A DNA stretch of 10,753 bases from an uncultured Lachnospiraceae bacterium (GCA_910585065.1 CAJUCG010000109.1:1-10753), one strand, 5' to 3'; shown: positions 1 through 7,429, numbered from the stretch's first letter. Program-made: numbers and translations. Notes: generated from the letters alone by a model not told the origin.

Positions 1-81
1 TTCCAGCTCAAGCTTGGTTTTTGCAAGTTCAAAGAGCAGGGGATCGTCTTTTTTTGTTTTCTTTTTGCGGAAAATGGACAT
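1..81 (-). CDS. 5' end of a small basic protein, possibly DUF2508/YaaL family (partial)
   Basis: A minus-strand reading frame starts with ATG at 81-79 and stays open to the window edge (27 codons). A textbook ribosome binding site, AAAGGAGG on the minus strand (95-88), sits 6 bases before the start, which is the main reason for calling a gene. The visible protein begins MSIFRKKKTKKDDPLLFELA and continues with a Lys/Leu/Glu-rich helix-like stretch. A short lysine-rich start followed by DDPLL and a helix resembles the small cytoplasmic DUF2508 (YaaL-like) proteins of Firmicutes, but 27 residues cannot settle this. The gene is transcribed away from the pilus operon and is probably unrelated to it. 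The presence of a gene is fairly sure; the family name is tentative. Confidence 0.6.
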   Translation of the reverse strand, partial: MSIFRKKKTKKDDPLLFELAKTKLELE

Positions 82-256
82 GGGTAACCTCCTTTTTATA
101 TAAAATTTCTTTATTCTATCTTATTCAGAGTATTGGAAAAAATTCGAAGCTTATACCAATTTTTGGAATATCTTTCTCTTTTGTTAGGATATAGTACCAA
201 AATAATTCTATAAAAAAATCTCTGTGATTTTTGTGAATTATGATTTCCTTATTTTT

Positions 257-279
257 CCATATTGTACGTACAAGTATGG
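257..279. promoter_or_regulatory. Bulged palindrome, candidate operator
   Basis: The core TTGTACGTACAA (262-273) is a perfect 12-base palindrome. It is flanked by CCATA (257-261) and TATGG (275-279), which pair with each other if the single base at 274 is looped out. The site lies about 60 bases upstream of the -35 box of the pilus operon promoter. There is no T-run on either side, so it is not a terminator. A binding site for a dimeric regulator is the simplest reading, but no regulator gene is visible in the window, so the role is inferred. Confidence 0.4.
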
Positions 280-340
280 GAATAGTAGACAGGAAAGAAT
301 GTCTCTGATTTTGCAGTATGCCAAAAAATGGGAAAAGCTA

Positions 341-369
341 TTGACAAAGCGCGAATTCCCGCATATGAT
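341..369 (+). promoter_or_regulatory. Sigma-A type promoter of the pilus operon
   Basis: TTGACA (341-346) is a perfect -35 hexamer and TATGAT (364-369) a 5/6 match to the -10 hexamer, with an optimal 17-base spacer. Transcription should start near 375-377, giving a leader of only about 23 bases before the tadZ start at 399. The ribosome binding site AAAGGAG (385-391) fits in that leader, 7 bases before the ATG. With no good terminator or equally good promoter seen further down, this promoter probably drives the operon. Confidence 0.75.
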
Positions 370-398
370 GGCACTACCGCGATGAAAGGAGTGATGCG

Positions 399-1331
399 AT
401 GGGAAATCTGCTTGCCATACTCGATGAGGAAGCGGAGTATGTGTGTCGTCTGCTGCGGTACTTTAACAGCAAAAAAGGCAAGGAATTTGAAGCCGCAGCA
501 TTTACAAATGAGGAGAGTTTTAGGCAGTACGAAAAAAAACATGAGATTGACTTGCTTGTGTGCGAGGAGATGTTATACAAAGCGATGGCAGAGAGGGTTC
601 GCTGTCCGACACTTTTGCTTTCTTCCACAAAAAGGGTGAGGGAGGGCGAGGATATCCCTGTGATTTACAAGTATCAGTCAGCGAAAGATATCTTTGATGA
701 GATTGTGAGATATTACCGGGAGAAAACACCCGTGCCCGCCTATCAAAGTCAAAAGAGAGAAGCTAAGATATTTACAGTATGTTCCGCAGCGGGCGGGAGA
801 GGAGTGTCAACACTTGCGTATACGCTGGCAAAGAAAAAAGCGAAGGCAAATAGAACGGTTTTTCTTTCTCTTGATCCGTTTTATCTTCCGGAGAAAGCAC
901 AGGCGGATGGGAGCGGGGCACTTACCGAAGCGATCTATTTTATCAGGCAGAATTCTGCAAAATTCAGCGAGAGGCTAAAATTGAAAACTGTGGAGCGCGT
1001 TGACTGTCTTTATGGTGTGGCGCACTGGGCAGATCTTTGTGATTGCACCGGGGAGGATGCCGCAAAGCTTTTGGAGGGAATTCTACAGGTGGAGCCATAT
1101 GAATTCGTGGTGGTAGATGCGGGAGCTTTTACCGCGCTCTCGGCGGGGTGTATTGCGCTGGCGGACAAAGTGATCCTGATCTCGGAGGAGGGCAGGAAGG
1201 CACAGGGAAAGGAGCAGGAGTTTATGCGGCAGATAAAACTTGCGGCTGCGGGGATTGAAGAGCGATTGTTCCGCGTGGCACGCCAGCCAGTTGAAATTAT
1301 GGCGGAGGAGGTGTTTGCGGGGGTTGATTGA
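399..1331 (+). CDS. tadZ: TadZ/CpaE-like pilus localisation protein with degenerate P-loop
   Basis: The protein (310 aa) should be the TadZ/CpaE component of the Tad pilus, a cytoplasmic MinD/ParA-fold protein that directs assembly to a site in the cell. Residues 1 to about 110 look like an atypical receiver-like domain. From about 122 the MinD-like fold begins: a Walker A-like loop at 128-138 (CSAAGGRGVST), a beta strand ending in Asp at 154-159 (VFLSLD) and a Walker B-like FVVVDAG at 236-242. Both lysines of the deviant Walker A motif are absent (Ala130 and Val136 occupy their places), so strong ATP hydrolysis is doubtful; TadZ proteins of related bacteria also have altered P-loops. The ATG has AAAGGAG 7 bases upstream. 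First gene of the operon; its end overlaps cpaF. The call rests on fold motifs plus context. Confidence 0.85.
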   Translation: MGNLLAILDEEAEYVCRLLRYFNSKKGKEFEAAAFTNEESFRQYEKKHEIDLLVCEEMLYKAMAERVRCPTLLLSSTKRVREGEDIPVIYKYQSAKDIFDEIVRYYREKTPVPAYQSQKREAKIFTVCSAAGGRGVSTLAYTLAKKKAKANRTVFLSLDPFYLPEKAQADGSGALTEAIYFIRQNSAKFSERLKLKTVERVDCLYGVAHWADLCDCTGEDAAKLLEGILQVEPYEFVVVDAGAFTALSAGCIALADKVILISEEGRKAQGKEQEFMRQIKLAAAGIEERLFRVARQPVEIMAEEVFAGVD

Positions 1332-2562
1332 GAAAAGGGAAGCAGGGGCAGAAGGGCGGAGACAGGAATTATGTGATTATGTAATGCAGGCGGTCGATCT
1401 ATCCCATGATCTGACGGACGAGGAACTTTACGATCTGATTGATGAGAGTATCTGTACCCGCATGAAGGACGAGTATATTAGCATTGGCGAAAAGCTCCGC
1501 CTGAGAAAAGATATTTTTAATTCGATAAGGCGGCTGGATATTTTGCAGGAGCTGGTGGAAGATACAAGTATTTCGGAGATTATGGTAAATGGGGAAAAGC
1601 AGATTTTTATTGAGCAGAATGGGCGTATGGAGCGATGGGAGCGATGTTTTTCTTCGAGACAGAAATTGGAGGAAGTGGTGCAGCAGATTGTAGCGGGGGC
1701 AAACCGGATCATCAATGAATCCTGCCCCATTGTGGATGCGAGGCTATCGGATGGTTCGCGCGTCAATATTGTGCTGCCGCCGGTGGCACTAGAAGGTCCG
1801 ATTATCACCATCCGAAAATTTCCGGACGAGGCACTTGATATGGAAAAATTGGTGGAATTAAATTCATTGACCAGCGAGGCAGCAGAATTCTTAAAAAAAC
1901 TTGTGATTGCAGGCTACAATATTTTTGTTTCCGGCGGGACGGGCTGCGGAAAAACCACATTTCTCAATGCACTTTCCAACGATATTCCAAAGGACGAGCG
2001 AATTATTACGATTGAGGATTCCGCGGAATTACAGATTCGGAGCATCCCGAATCTTGTGCGTTTGGAGGTGCGCAATGCCAATGCGGAGGGGAAAAATGAA
2101 GTGAGCATACGCGATCTGATCAAATCCTCCCTGCGGATGCGCCCGGATCGGATTATTGTCGGGGAAGTGAGGGATGCTGCTGCCATCGATATGCTTCAGG
2201 CATTAAACACCGGACATAATGGGATGAGTACTGGGCATTCAAACTCCCCGGCGGATATGCTTTTAAGGCTTGAAACCATGGTATTACTCGGAACGGATAT
2301 TCCCTTAATTGCAGTGCGCAAACAGATTGCCTCAGCAATTGATATCGTGGTACATTTGGGCAGACTTCGCGACAAATCAAGGCGTGTGCTTGAGATTGCG
2401 GAAGTGCTTGACTGTGTGGATGGGGAAATCGAATTAAACCGGATCTTTGAGTTTGTGGAGGAGGGGGTAAGCGCGGAGGGAAAGATTGTCGGCAGCTTAA
2501 AGGGAAAAGCGGAAAATTTAATTCGAAGACAGAAACTAAACCATGCGGGGGAGATTTTATAA
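1324..2562 (+). CDS. cpaF: CpaF/TadA secretion ATPase
   Basis: This is the hexameric ATPase that powers Tad pilus assembly at the cytoplasmic face of the membrane. The type II/IV secretion ATPase motifs are complete: Walker A GGTGCGKTT (residues 204-212 from the chosen start), Asp box ITIEDSAEL (228-236), Walker B region DRIIVGEVRD (275-284) and His box TGHNGMSTGH (296-305). The N-terminal region with LDILQELVEDTSISEIMVNG is typical of CpaF. The start is uncertain. I chose TTG at 1324, which overlaps the tadZ stop by 8 bases and follows GGAGGAGG (1304-1311) by 12 bases. Another TTG at 1315 is only 3 bases from that site, TTG at 1240 would overlap tadZ by 92 bases, and ATG at 1384 has no clear ribosome binding site. 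The overlap suggests translational coupling with tadZ. The length (412 aa) is normal for the family. Confidence 0.95.
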   Translation: MIEKREAGAEGRRQELCDYVMQAVDLSHDLTDEELYDLIDESICTRMKDEYISIGEKLRLRKDIFNSIRRLDILQELVEDTSISEIMVNGEKQIFIEQNGRMERWERCFSSRQKLEEVVQQIVAGANRIINESCPIVDARLSDGSRVNIVLPPVALEGPIITIRKFPDEALDMEKLVELNSLTSEAAEFLKKLVIAGYNIFVSGGTGCGKTTFLNALSNDIPKDERIITIEDSAELQIRSIPNLVRLEVRNANAEGKNEVSIRDLIKSSLRMRPDRIIVGEVRDAAAIDMLQALNTGHNGMSTGHSNSPADMLLRLETMVLLGTDIPLIAVRKQIASAIDIVVHLGRLRDKSRRVLEIAEVLDCVDGEIELNRIFEFVEEGVSAEGKIVGSLKGKAENLIRRQKLNHAGEIL

Positions 2563-2626
2563 CAGGGAGGGTTAAACGGGGATGAAATTTCAGTAGGGAG
2601 GGGATAGAATAAAACAGAAATTTCAG
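2563..2626 (+). repeat. Aberrant tadB leader with duplicated start sequence
   Basis: GAAATTTCAGT occurs at 2584-2594 and again at 2617-2627, exactly 33 bases apart and in the tadB reading frame. The first copy belongs to ATG AAA TTT CAG TAG (2582-2596): an ATG preceded by GGAGG (2566-2570), ended by an amber codon after four codons. The second copy reads AAA TTT CAG TTG and continues into tadB. Between them is a second ribosome binding site, GGGAGGGG (2596-2603). This looks like a decayed tandem duplication of the gene start. It may act as a tiny leader peptide, or it may just be a scar. Confidence 0.6.
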
Positions 2627-3337
2627 TTGGGGCGGGAGTTAGGATTTTTTTTCCTCTATCTAGTCGGCTGTCTTGCCGCGGGGGAATTGATTTACCAAAA
2701 TTTTCTCATTGGTCTGATTTTTCTTTCTGGCTATCCATTTGTGAGGAAAGCGATAAAAGGGCAGAGAGAGGGGAGGGAGGATACAAAGCGGGCTGTGCAG
2801 TTTAAGGACGCGCTGATCAGTATAAAAGCTTCTCTTGAGGCGGGATATTCTATGGAAAATGCAGTTTTGGCCGCGGTCGAGGATCTGGCTTGTATTTATC
2901 CGAAGGACTGTTTTATCCGTGGAGAGATGGAGCGCGTTGGCAGAGCAATTGCAAATTCGGTGCCTGTGGAGGAGGCATTTGGAAATTTCGCAAAGCGCAG
3001 CGGCTTGGAGGACGCGCAGAGTTTTGCAGAAGTTTATCGCACGGCAAAAAGGAGCGGGGGAGATCTGCTGAGGGTGGTTTCCTCCTCGGTCACCGTAATT
3101 ACCGACAAGACAGAATTAAAAAAGGAGATTCAGACGATCTTGACGGCAAAGAGAATGGAATGCCGTATTATGAAGCTGATTCCGCCTGGAATGATTCTGT
3201 ATTTCCGGCTATTTTCCCCGGGGTATCTGGATATTTTGTACGGGGGAATGTTAGGACATCTGCTGATGACGGCATTGCTTGCGGCGTATTTGTTTTTGGT
3301 GTGGTTAATGGGAAGGATCACAGGACTTGAGATTTGA
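2627..3337 (+). CDS. tadB: TadB-like pilus platform membrane protein (T2SF domain)
   Basis: This is one of the two polytopic inner-membrane platform proteins on which CpaF acts. Counted from the TTG at 2627 (236 aa), residues 6-38 are hydrophobic, a type II secretion F domain covers about 58-180 (FKDALISIKASLEAGYSMEN near its start), and hydrophobic segments follow at about 183-195 and 205-228. The ending GRITGLEI is like other Firmicute TadB proteins. The start is problematic. TTG 2627 is the only canonical in-frame start after the amber codon, but the nearest ribosome binding site (2596-2603) is over 20 bases away. That site is ideally placed, 7 bases from its GGAGG core, for an in-frame ATA at 2609, which would add six residues. 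The coding body is intact. It sits 18 bases before tadC. Confidence 0.88.
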   Translation: MGRELGFFFLYLVGCLAAGELIYQNFLIGLIFLSGYPFVRKAIKGQREGREDTKRAVQFKDALISIKASLEAGYSMENAVLAAVEDLACIYPKDCFIRGEMERVGRAIANSVPVEEAFGNFAKRSGLEDAQSFAEVYRTAKRSGGDLLRVVSSSVTVITDKTELKKEIQTILTAKRMECRIMKLIPPGMILYFRLFSPGYLDILYGGMLGHLLMTALLAAYLFLVWLMGRITGLEI

Positions 3338-3355
3338 GAAGGAAGGGGAGATGGG

Positions 3356-4627
3356 GTGAACCAAGAGATCGGGGAATTACTGCAAAAAGCGTATCCGCTG
3401 GAAAATCCAAAAGAATGTCAAAAAAGATTTGTAAGAAAGCGTCTGAAAAATACGGTATTGGCGGCGGCTGCAATGTTAATCTTTACCCTGATTTTGGCAT
3501 TGCGCCCGAAGGGGGAGGGAGTGATTGGCGAGGACAATAAGATCTCCCGCCCTGAGTTTGGCTTAGACAGGCTTAAACTTTTGGCGGAGTATGGCGGCAG
3601 CGTGCGGCCGGTGGAATTTGAAATTCCTGCGAGGAAACGCTCAAAAGAGGAGGCGGAGGAATTGTTTTCCCAGGCGGCAGAAGGTCTAAAGGAGCGTATT
3701 CTGGGGGAAAATCCTTCTCTTGATGAAGTGGTCTATGATCTTGTGCTGATAGAGGCACTGCCCGAGTACGATATAGAGATTGATTGGCGGAGTGGGAATA
3801 CCGATCTGATTCGCGGGGATGGGAGTGTGCAGAATAAGGAGTTAGAGGAGGTACAGAATGTACTGCTAAAAGCGAAGCTATATTATGACCGATGGGAGAG
3901 GGAATATACTTACGAGGTATGCGTATATCCGTATCCGTTTACCGAGGAGGAAGCTTTAGTGAGAAGACTGTATGAAGAACTGGAAGTTTGCGGGCAGGAA
4001 ACGGCGGGACAGCAGTATATGAAACTTCCCGATAGTCTGGAAGGAAATGGAATTTACTGGAAGGAAGAGTCAAAGGATGTGACAGGGATCGTTTTTTTGC
4101 TGGGAGTGGTTTTGGTATTTGCTGTTTATGGGAGAGAAAGCTCAAAACTTCGTAAAAAGAAGAAGGAGCGGGAGGAAGAATTACTGATTGATTATCCGGA
4201 ATTTTTAAGCCGTTTTATTCTTTTGACCGGGGCGGGCATGACGGTGCGCGGCGCATGGGAAAGGATGCTCTCCGACTATAAAAAATCTGGGAGAAGACGC
4301 TATGTGTATGATGAGATGCAGCATACCATGGCACAGCTTGAAGTGGGAATGCCGGAGTTAAAGGCGTATGAAGAATTTGGCAGGCGTTGTGCATTACTTT
4401 CATATCTTCGTTTTACAACGATTTTGACACAGAATCTCAAAAAAGGGTCTTCCGGGATGGCGGCATTGCTTCACATGGAGTCGGAGGAGGCATTTTCGGA
4501 GCGAAAGAATCAGGCGAGGAGAAAGGGCGAGGAAGCGGGAACAAAACTTCTTTTGCCGATGGGAGGGATGTTGATTATTGTGTTTGTGCTAATTTTAGTC
4601 CCTGCTTTTGCAAGCTTTCCCGTTTAA
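3356..4627 (+). CDS. tadC: TadC-like pilus platform protein with N-terminal extracytoplasmic domain
   Basis: This is the second platform membrane protein (423 aa). Residues 33-49 form a transmembrane segment, about 50-240 a large hydrophilic Glu-rich region, and 242-258 a second transmembrane segment. The T2SF domain then runs from about 275 (EEELLIDYPEFLSRFILLTG, then AGMTVRGAWERM) to about 390, and a C-terminal transmembrane segment covers about 398-420. By topology the 190-residue region between the first two membrane segments should face outward. TadC proteins of Gram-negative Tad systems are much shorter and lack it. The GTG start at 3356 follows GGAAGGGGAG (3341-3350) by 5 bases; an ATG at 3351 is out of frame. 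It lies directly after tadB, as usual for these two partners. Confidence 0.88.
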   Translation: MNQEIGELLQKAYPLENPKECQKRFVRKRLKNTVLAAAAMLIFTLILALRPKGEGVIGEDNKISRPEFGLDRLKLLAEYGGSVRPVEFEIPARKRSKEEAEELFSQAAEGLKERILGENPSLDEVVYDLVLIEALPEYDIEIDWRSGNTDLIRGDGSVQNKELEEVQNVLLKAKLYYDRWEREYTYEVCVYPYPFTEEEALVRRLYEELEVCGQETAGQQYMKLPDSLEGNGIYWKEESKDVTGIVFLLGVVLVFAVYGRESSKLRKKKKEREEELLIDYPEFLSRFILLTGAGMTVRGAWERMLSDYKKSGRRRYVYDEMQHTMAQLEVGMPELKAYEEFGRRCALLSYLRFTTILTQNLKKGSSGMAALLHMESEEAFSERKNQARRKGEEAGTKLLLPMGGMLIIVFVLILVPAFASFPV

Positions 4628-4642
4628 AAAATTTTTAAGTTT

Positions 4643-4674
4643 TGTGGCGTGAACTTAATGTTAAATATGCCACA
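4643..4674 (+). other. Hairpin in the tadC-pilin gap
   Basis: TGTGGC (4643-4648) pairs perfectly with GCCACA (4669-4674), and TTAA at 4656-4659 can pair with TTAA at 4662-4665 inside it. It lies in the 102-base gap between tadC and the pilin start. No T-run follows, so it is not an intrinsic terminator. An RNA stem just upstream of the pilin could protect or define the 5' end of a processed pilin message, which is common where a pilin must be made in excess. That role is inferred. The rest of the gap is AT-rich, and I see only weak -10-like sequences (for example TATAAA at 4706-4711) without a fitting -35. Confidence 0.4.
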
Positions 4675-4729
4675 TGGAAAGAGTAAATTTATGATTGGTA
4701 AAATATATAAACTTAAAAGGAGCAGAATA

Positions 4730-4939
4730 ATGGAGGAGAAAAATATGGAGGAAAAGAATAGGGAGGAAGTAAGGGGAATAGCGGACAACCGTGGGATCGG
4801 TGTGGTTGAGATCATTTTGATCTTGGTTATTTTGATTGGGTTGGTCTTATTGTTTCAGACGCAGATCAAGGATATCGTAAATAACGCGCTCAGCTCGATC
4901 AGCAGCGGCGCGAATAAAATTATTTCTCCGGGGGCGTAA
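4730..4939 (+). CDS. flp: Flp-type (type IVb) major pilin precursor
   Basis: The 69-residue precursor has a 22-residue charged leader, then RG followed by IGVVE and a long hydrophobic helix (residues 23-43). Glu27 is at +5 after Gly22, which is the class III prepilin signature. Cleavage there by the peptidase encoded at 8655-9074 would release a 47-residue mature pilin, typical of Flp pilins. The start at 4730 follows AAAAGGAG (4715-4722) by 7 bases. A second in-frame ATG at 4745 has GGAGG 8 bases upstream, inside the coding sequence, and the leader starts with the repeat MEEKN-MEEKN. An upstream in-frame GTG at 4649 lacks a ribosome binding site and falls in the hairpin. The mature protein has no cysteines. 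The next gene begins 2 bases after its stop. Confidence 0.88.
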   Translation: MEEKNMEEKNREEVRGIADNRGIGVVEIILILVILIGLVLLFQTQIKDIVNNALSSISSGANKIISPGA

Positions 4940-4941
4940 GA

Positions 4942-7368
4942 ATGCGGGCGCGGGGGAGAAAGGAAGGCGTGATTACCGCGTTCTTTGCCCTGGTACTTTT
5001 GCTGGTGATCGCCATGTTTTTGTGTCTGGCAGAGAGTGCTAGATTAACTGCCTGTAATAGGATAGGGCAGAGTATTTTGCGCTTTGGGACAAAGTCCCTG
5101 CTTGGAAGCTACGATCTCGCCCTGTATGAAAATTATCATATCTTTGGTCGGAGTATGGGGGAGGAGGAGGAGGCAAAGAAAGAACTCTCGCGGGAACTTT
5201 CCTGGTATATGAGACAGAATCTTTCAGGGAATTCATGGCTTTCACTGCGGGCAGATAAGCCGGAAATCACAGAGGTATCCACATTGACAAAAGGGGATGG
5301 GGCAATGTTTTATGCGCAGGCTATCCAATATGAAAAATACCGCGAGGTAAAAGAATTTGCAGAGGGGATTCTCTCGGCGGTACAGGAAACCAAAAAGGCA
5401 GAAAAAGTTGGAGTGCTGATTCAAAAAAGTTTGGAGGCGAGTGAAAGTGCGGCAAAGGCAGAAGCGACATTAACCGAACTGTTTGGCTGTCTGGATGGGT
5501 TTGTTGTGGAGGAGGGCGCACTTGTGCGCAGTTTCTTTGGCAGGCTAAAGACAGTGGAAAATTTTCCTAAAAAATTAGTACCGCATGGCGCGGGAGAATG
5601 GATTTTAGCGGGGAATAGTGAACTGTACGCGGCGCAGAAAGAGAATTACCGCGATCCGGTGCGGGAGTTAGAAGCCATTATTGAAATCCAGGAAAGGATC
5701 GGAAGCCTCGAAGAGAGCATTTCGTATATGCAAAAACAATATGAACTTTTATATTGGAGTTCACAAAATACAGAGCAGGAGAGCAAAGGGGAGGAAGATA
5801 AGGAGAAGGGAGAGGAAGCAAGGGATAATGATCAAAAAGAAGAGATTGCTAAGAGAATACAACAGCTAAGTGAGAGTATTTCCGCGATGGAAAACGAGCG
5901 GAGTGCCAGTCAGAATATTCTGCGAACACAACTGAGTAATGTCCGGGAAAAAATAGAAGGCGCGAGGACAAGTTCTCAAAAAGCTCTGGAATTACTTTCA
6001 CGTCTGGAGATGGAGCGGGATATGGCGAGGGAGGAACTTACAATTTACGGCACAGAGCTATCGGAATTTTCCGGGGAAGTGCCAGATATTCTCTACGAGG
6101 AATTAACCAGACAAAACACAGAGATTATTACAAATTTTTCCAATAAAAATTCCATTGGTATTTTAGAGGATATTGAAGGGATGCGAAAAGCGTTAGAAGA
6201 TAATCTGATTCTTTTTGATGCCACATTAGCCTGTATTGGCAATGCGGAGGCGAATTCTTTTGATGGGGTTCAGGTGATTTCCGGAGTCACGGCAGCAGCG
6301 GCAAATCTGCTTAGCTTAAATATTCGCGGGCTGATCTTGGATTATGGAAAGATAACGGTGCCGGAGCGAAACAACCCCTATCCGAAACTGGCAAAGAAAT
6401 TTTTTAAGTATGGAATTCTTTCTCTGGTAGTGGAGGAGGAAGATAAGATTAGCAGGGGACGATTATCAGATTCTCATCTGCCGTCGGCACTTTATACAGA
6501 GGAAAAAAAGAACGGCGGGAAATTCTCATTTCGAAAGCTGTTCGGGGAGGATGGAGGGGAGGCATTTTCTCCTTCGTTTGGGGATACTGATGGCTTTCTA
6601 ACGAAAGCGGCGGGGGAAGTGGCGGAAGAATATCTGTATCTTTCCTATCTAAAACGGCATTTCGCAGCATTTGCGGATGAAAATGATCTGTCAGCTTTTG
6701 CAGAGGAGGCGGAGGGACTGCTCTATCAGTTGGAGTATATTATTGCGGGGGAAGAAAGTGATAAAGATAATTTATCAGAAATTGCGACAAAAATTTTTCT
6801 TGCGCGCTTTGCAGTAAATTTGGCAGTGATCTTTGCATCACACGAGTCAAGGGCAGAAATTAAGACGGCTGCTACCGCCGCTGTTGGATTTACGGGGATC
6901 GGGGCATTGATTATTTTTGCGGAGCTTCTGATTGGGATGCTCTGGGCGGCAGAATGTGCGTTGACGGAGGTGGGAGGGCTGTTTCTTTCCGGGGAGGTTC
7001 CCTTTTTTCCGACATCAAAGTCGCTTGCGGTACCATTTAGCGAACTAAGCAGAGTATCAAAGGAGTTTTGGCAGCAGAGTGCGAAGAAATATACGGAGTC
7101 AAAAGTGAATGGGATCTTAAAGAATTATCGGGAATATCTCTACCTTTTTTTGATACTGGAGAATCGGGAACTGCGTACAATGCGGACGATGGATGTTATT
7201 CAGCAGACGATGCAGCTAAAGTATGATAGGAGTTTTTTAATGCAAAATTGTATTTATTCGCTGGAAACGAAAGCGGAAATTACAATCCCCTATCTTTTTC
7301 TTCCTGTTATTGGGATTCAATCAGGAGAAGGGATAAGGCAGGAGAAGAAAGCGGGAATTTCTTATTAA
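4942..7368 (+). CDS. DUF5702-like Tad locus membrane/extracytoplasmic protein
   Basis: A large protein (808 aa) with one N-terminal hydrophobic anchor (residues 9-30, GVITAFFALVLLLVIAMFLC) that resembles the TadG/DUF5702 start. It lacks the Glu at +5 needed for pilin-type cleavage, so it is probably membrane-anchored with its body outside. Residues about 240-375 are strongly helical and coiled-coil-like, interrupted by a very acidic insert (about 277-302). The C-terminal half has features I associate with DUF5702: LEYIIAGEESDKDNLSEI near 597-614, a hydrophobic patch at about 645-672, and NYREYLYLFLIL at 728-739. This family is found in Firmicute Tad loci; its role is not established, and a structural or scaffold role outside the membrane is an inference. 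The ATG lies 2 bases after the pilin stop with only a G-run (from 4930) upstream, so translation may be coupled to the pilin. Confidence 0.75.
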   Translation: MRARGRKEGVITAFFALVLLLVIAMFLCLAESARLTACNRIGQSILRFGTKSLLGSYDLALYENYHIFGRSMGEEEEAKKELSRELSWYMRQNLSGNSWLSLRADKPEITEVSTLTKGDGAMFYAQAIQYEKYREVKEFAEGILSAVQETKKAEKVGVLIQKSLEASESAAKAEATLTELFGCLDGFVVEEGALVRSFFGRLKTVENFPKKLVPHGAGEWILAGNSELYAAQKENYRDPVRELEAIIEIQERIGSLEESISYMQKQYELLYWSSQNTEQESKGEEDKEKGEEARDNDQKEEIAKRIQQLSESISAMENERSASQNILRTQLSNVREKIEGARTSSQKALELLSRLEMERDMAREELTIYGTELSEFSGEVPDILYEELTRQNTEIITNFSNKNSIGILEDIEGMRKALEDNLILFDATLACIGNAEANSFDGVQVISGVTAAAANLLSLNIRGLILDYGKITVPERNNPYPKLAKKFFKYGILSLVVEEEDKISRGRLSDSHLPSALYTEEKKNGGKFSFRKLFGEDGGEAFSPSFGDTDGFLTKAAGEVAEEYLYLSYLKRHFAAFADENDLSAFAEEAEGLLYQLEYIIAGEESDKDNLSEIATKIFLARFAVNLAVIFASHESRAEIKTAATAAVGFTGIGALIIFAELLIGMLWAAECALTEVGGLFLSGEVPFFPTSKSLAVPFSELSRVSKEFWQQSAKKYTESKVNGILKNYREYLYLFLILENRELRTMRTMDVIQQTMQLKYDRSFLMQNCIYSLETKAEITIPYLFLPVIGIQSGEGIRQEKKAGISY

Positions 7369-7429
7369 ATTTTTTGTTAAATATTCTTACTTAGGATGTA
7401 GTTTAATTTTGGTATATGGAGCTTTTGGC

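Larger units (their letters stand above)
82..398. other. Divergent intergenic region, AT-rich, no gene seen
   Basis: This 317-base stretch separates two divergent genes. It contains the minus-strand ribosome binding site (88-95), a bulged palindrome (257-279) and the pilus operon promoter (341-369). For the minus-strand gene only a weak promoter candidate is visible: TAGAAT (minus strand, 118-113) with a poor T-rich -35 about 16-17 bases upstream. Bases 100-250 are strongly AT-rich and hold no convincing open frame with a ribosome binding site on either strand. Confidence 0.8.

Noticed and set aside
249..542. 97-codon minus-strand frame across the operon promoter
   Set aside because: It overlaps the promoter and the start of tadZ, has no ribosome binding site and shows no recognisable domain.
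1240..1323. N-terminal extension of cpaF from TTG 1240
   Set aside because: It would overlap tadZ by 92 bases, has no ribosome binding site, and the added residues do not resemble a CpaF N-terminus.
4649..4729. 27-residue N-terminal extension of the pilin from GTG 4649
   Set aside because: No ribosome binding site precedes it, it falls in the hairpin, and ATG 4730 has a strong site at 7 bases.
5156..5180. GGAGGAGG-like ribosome binding sites inside genes
   Set aside because: The coding strand is strongly purine-rich with many Gly/Glu codons, so such motifs recur by chance throughout and do not mark starts.
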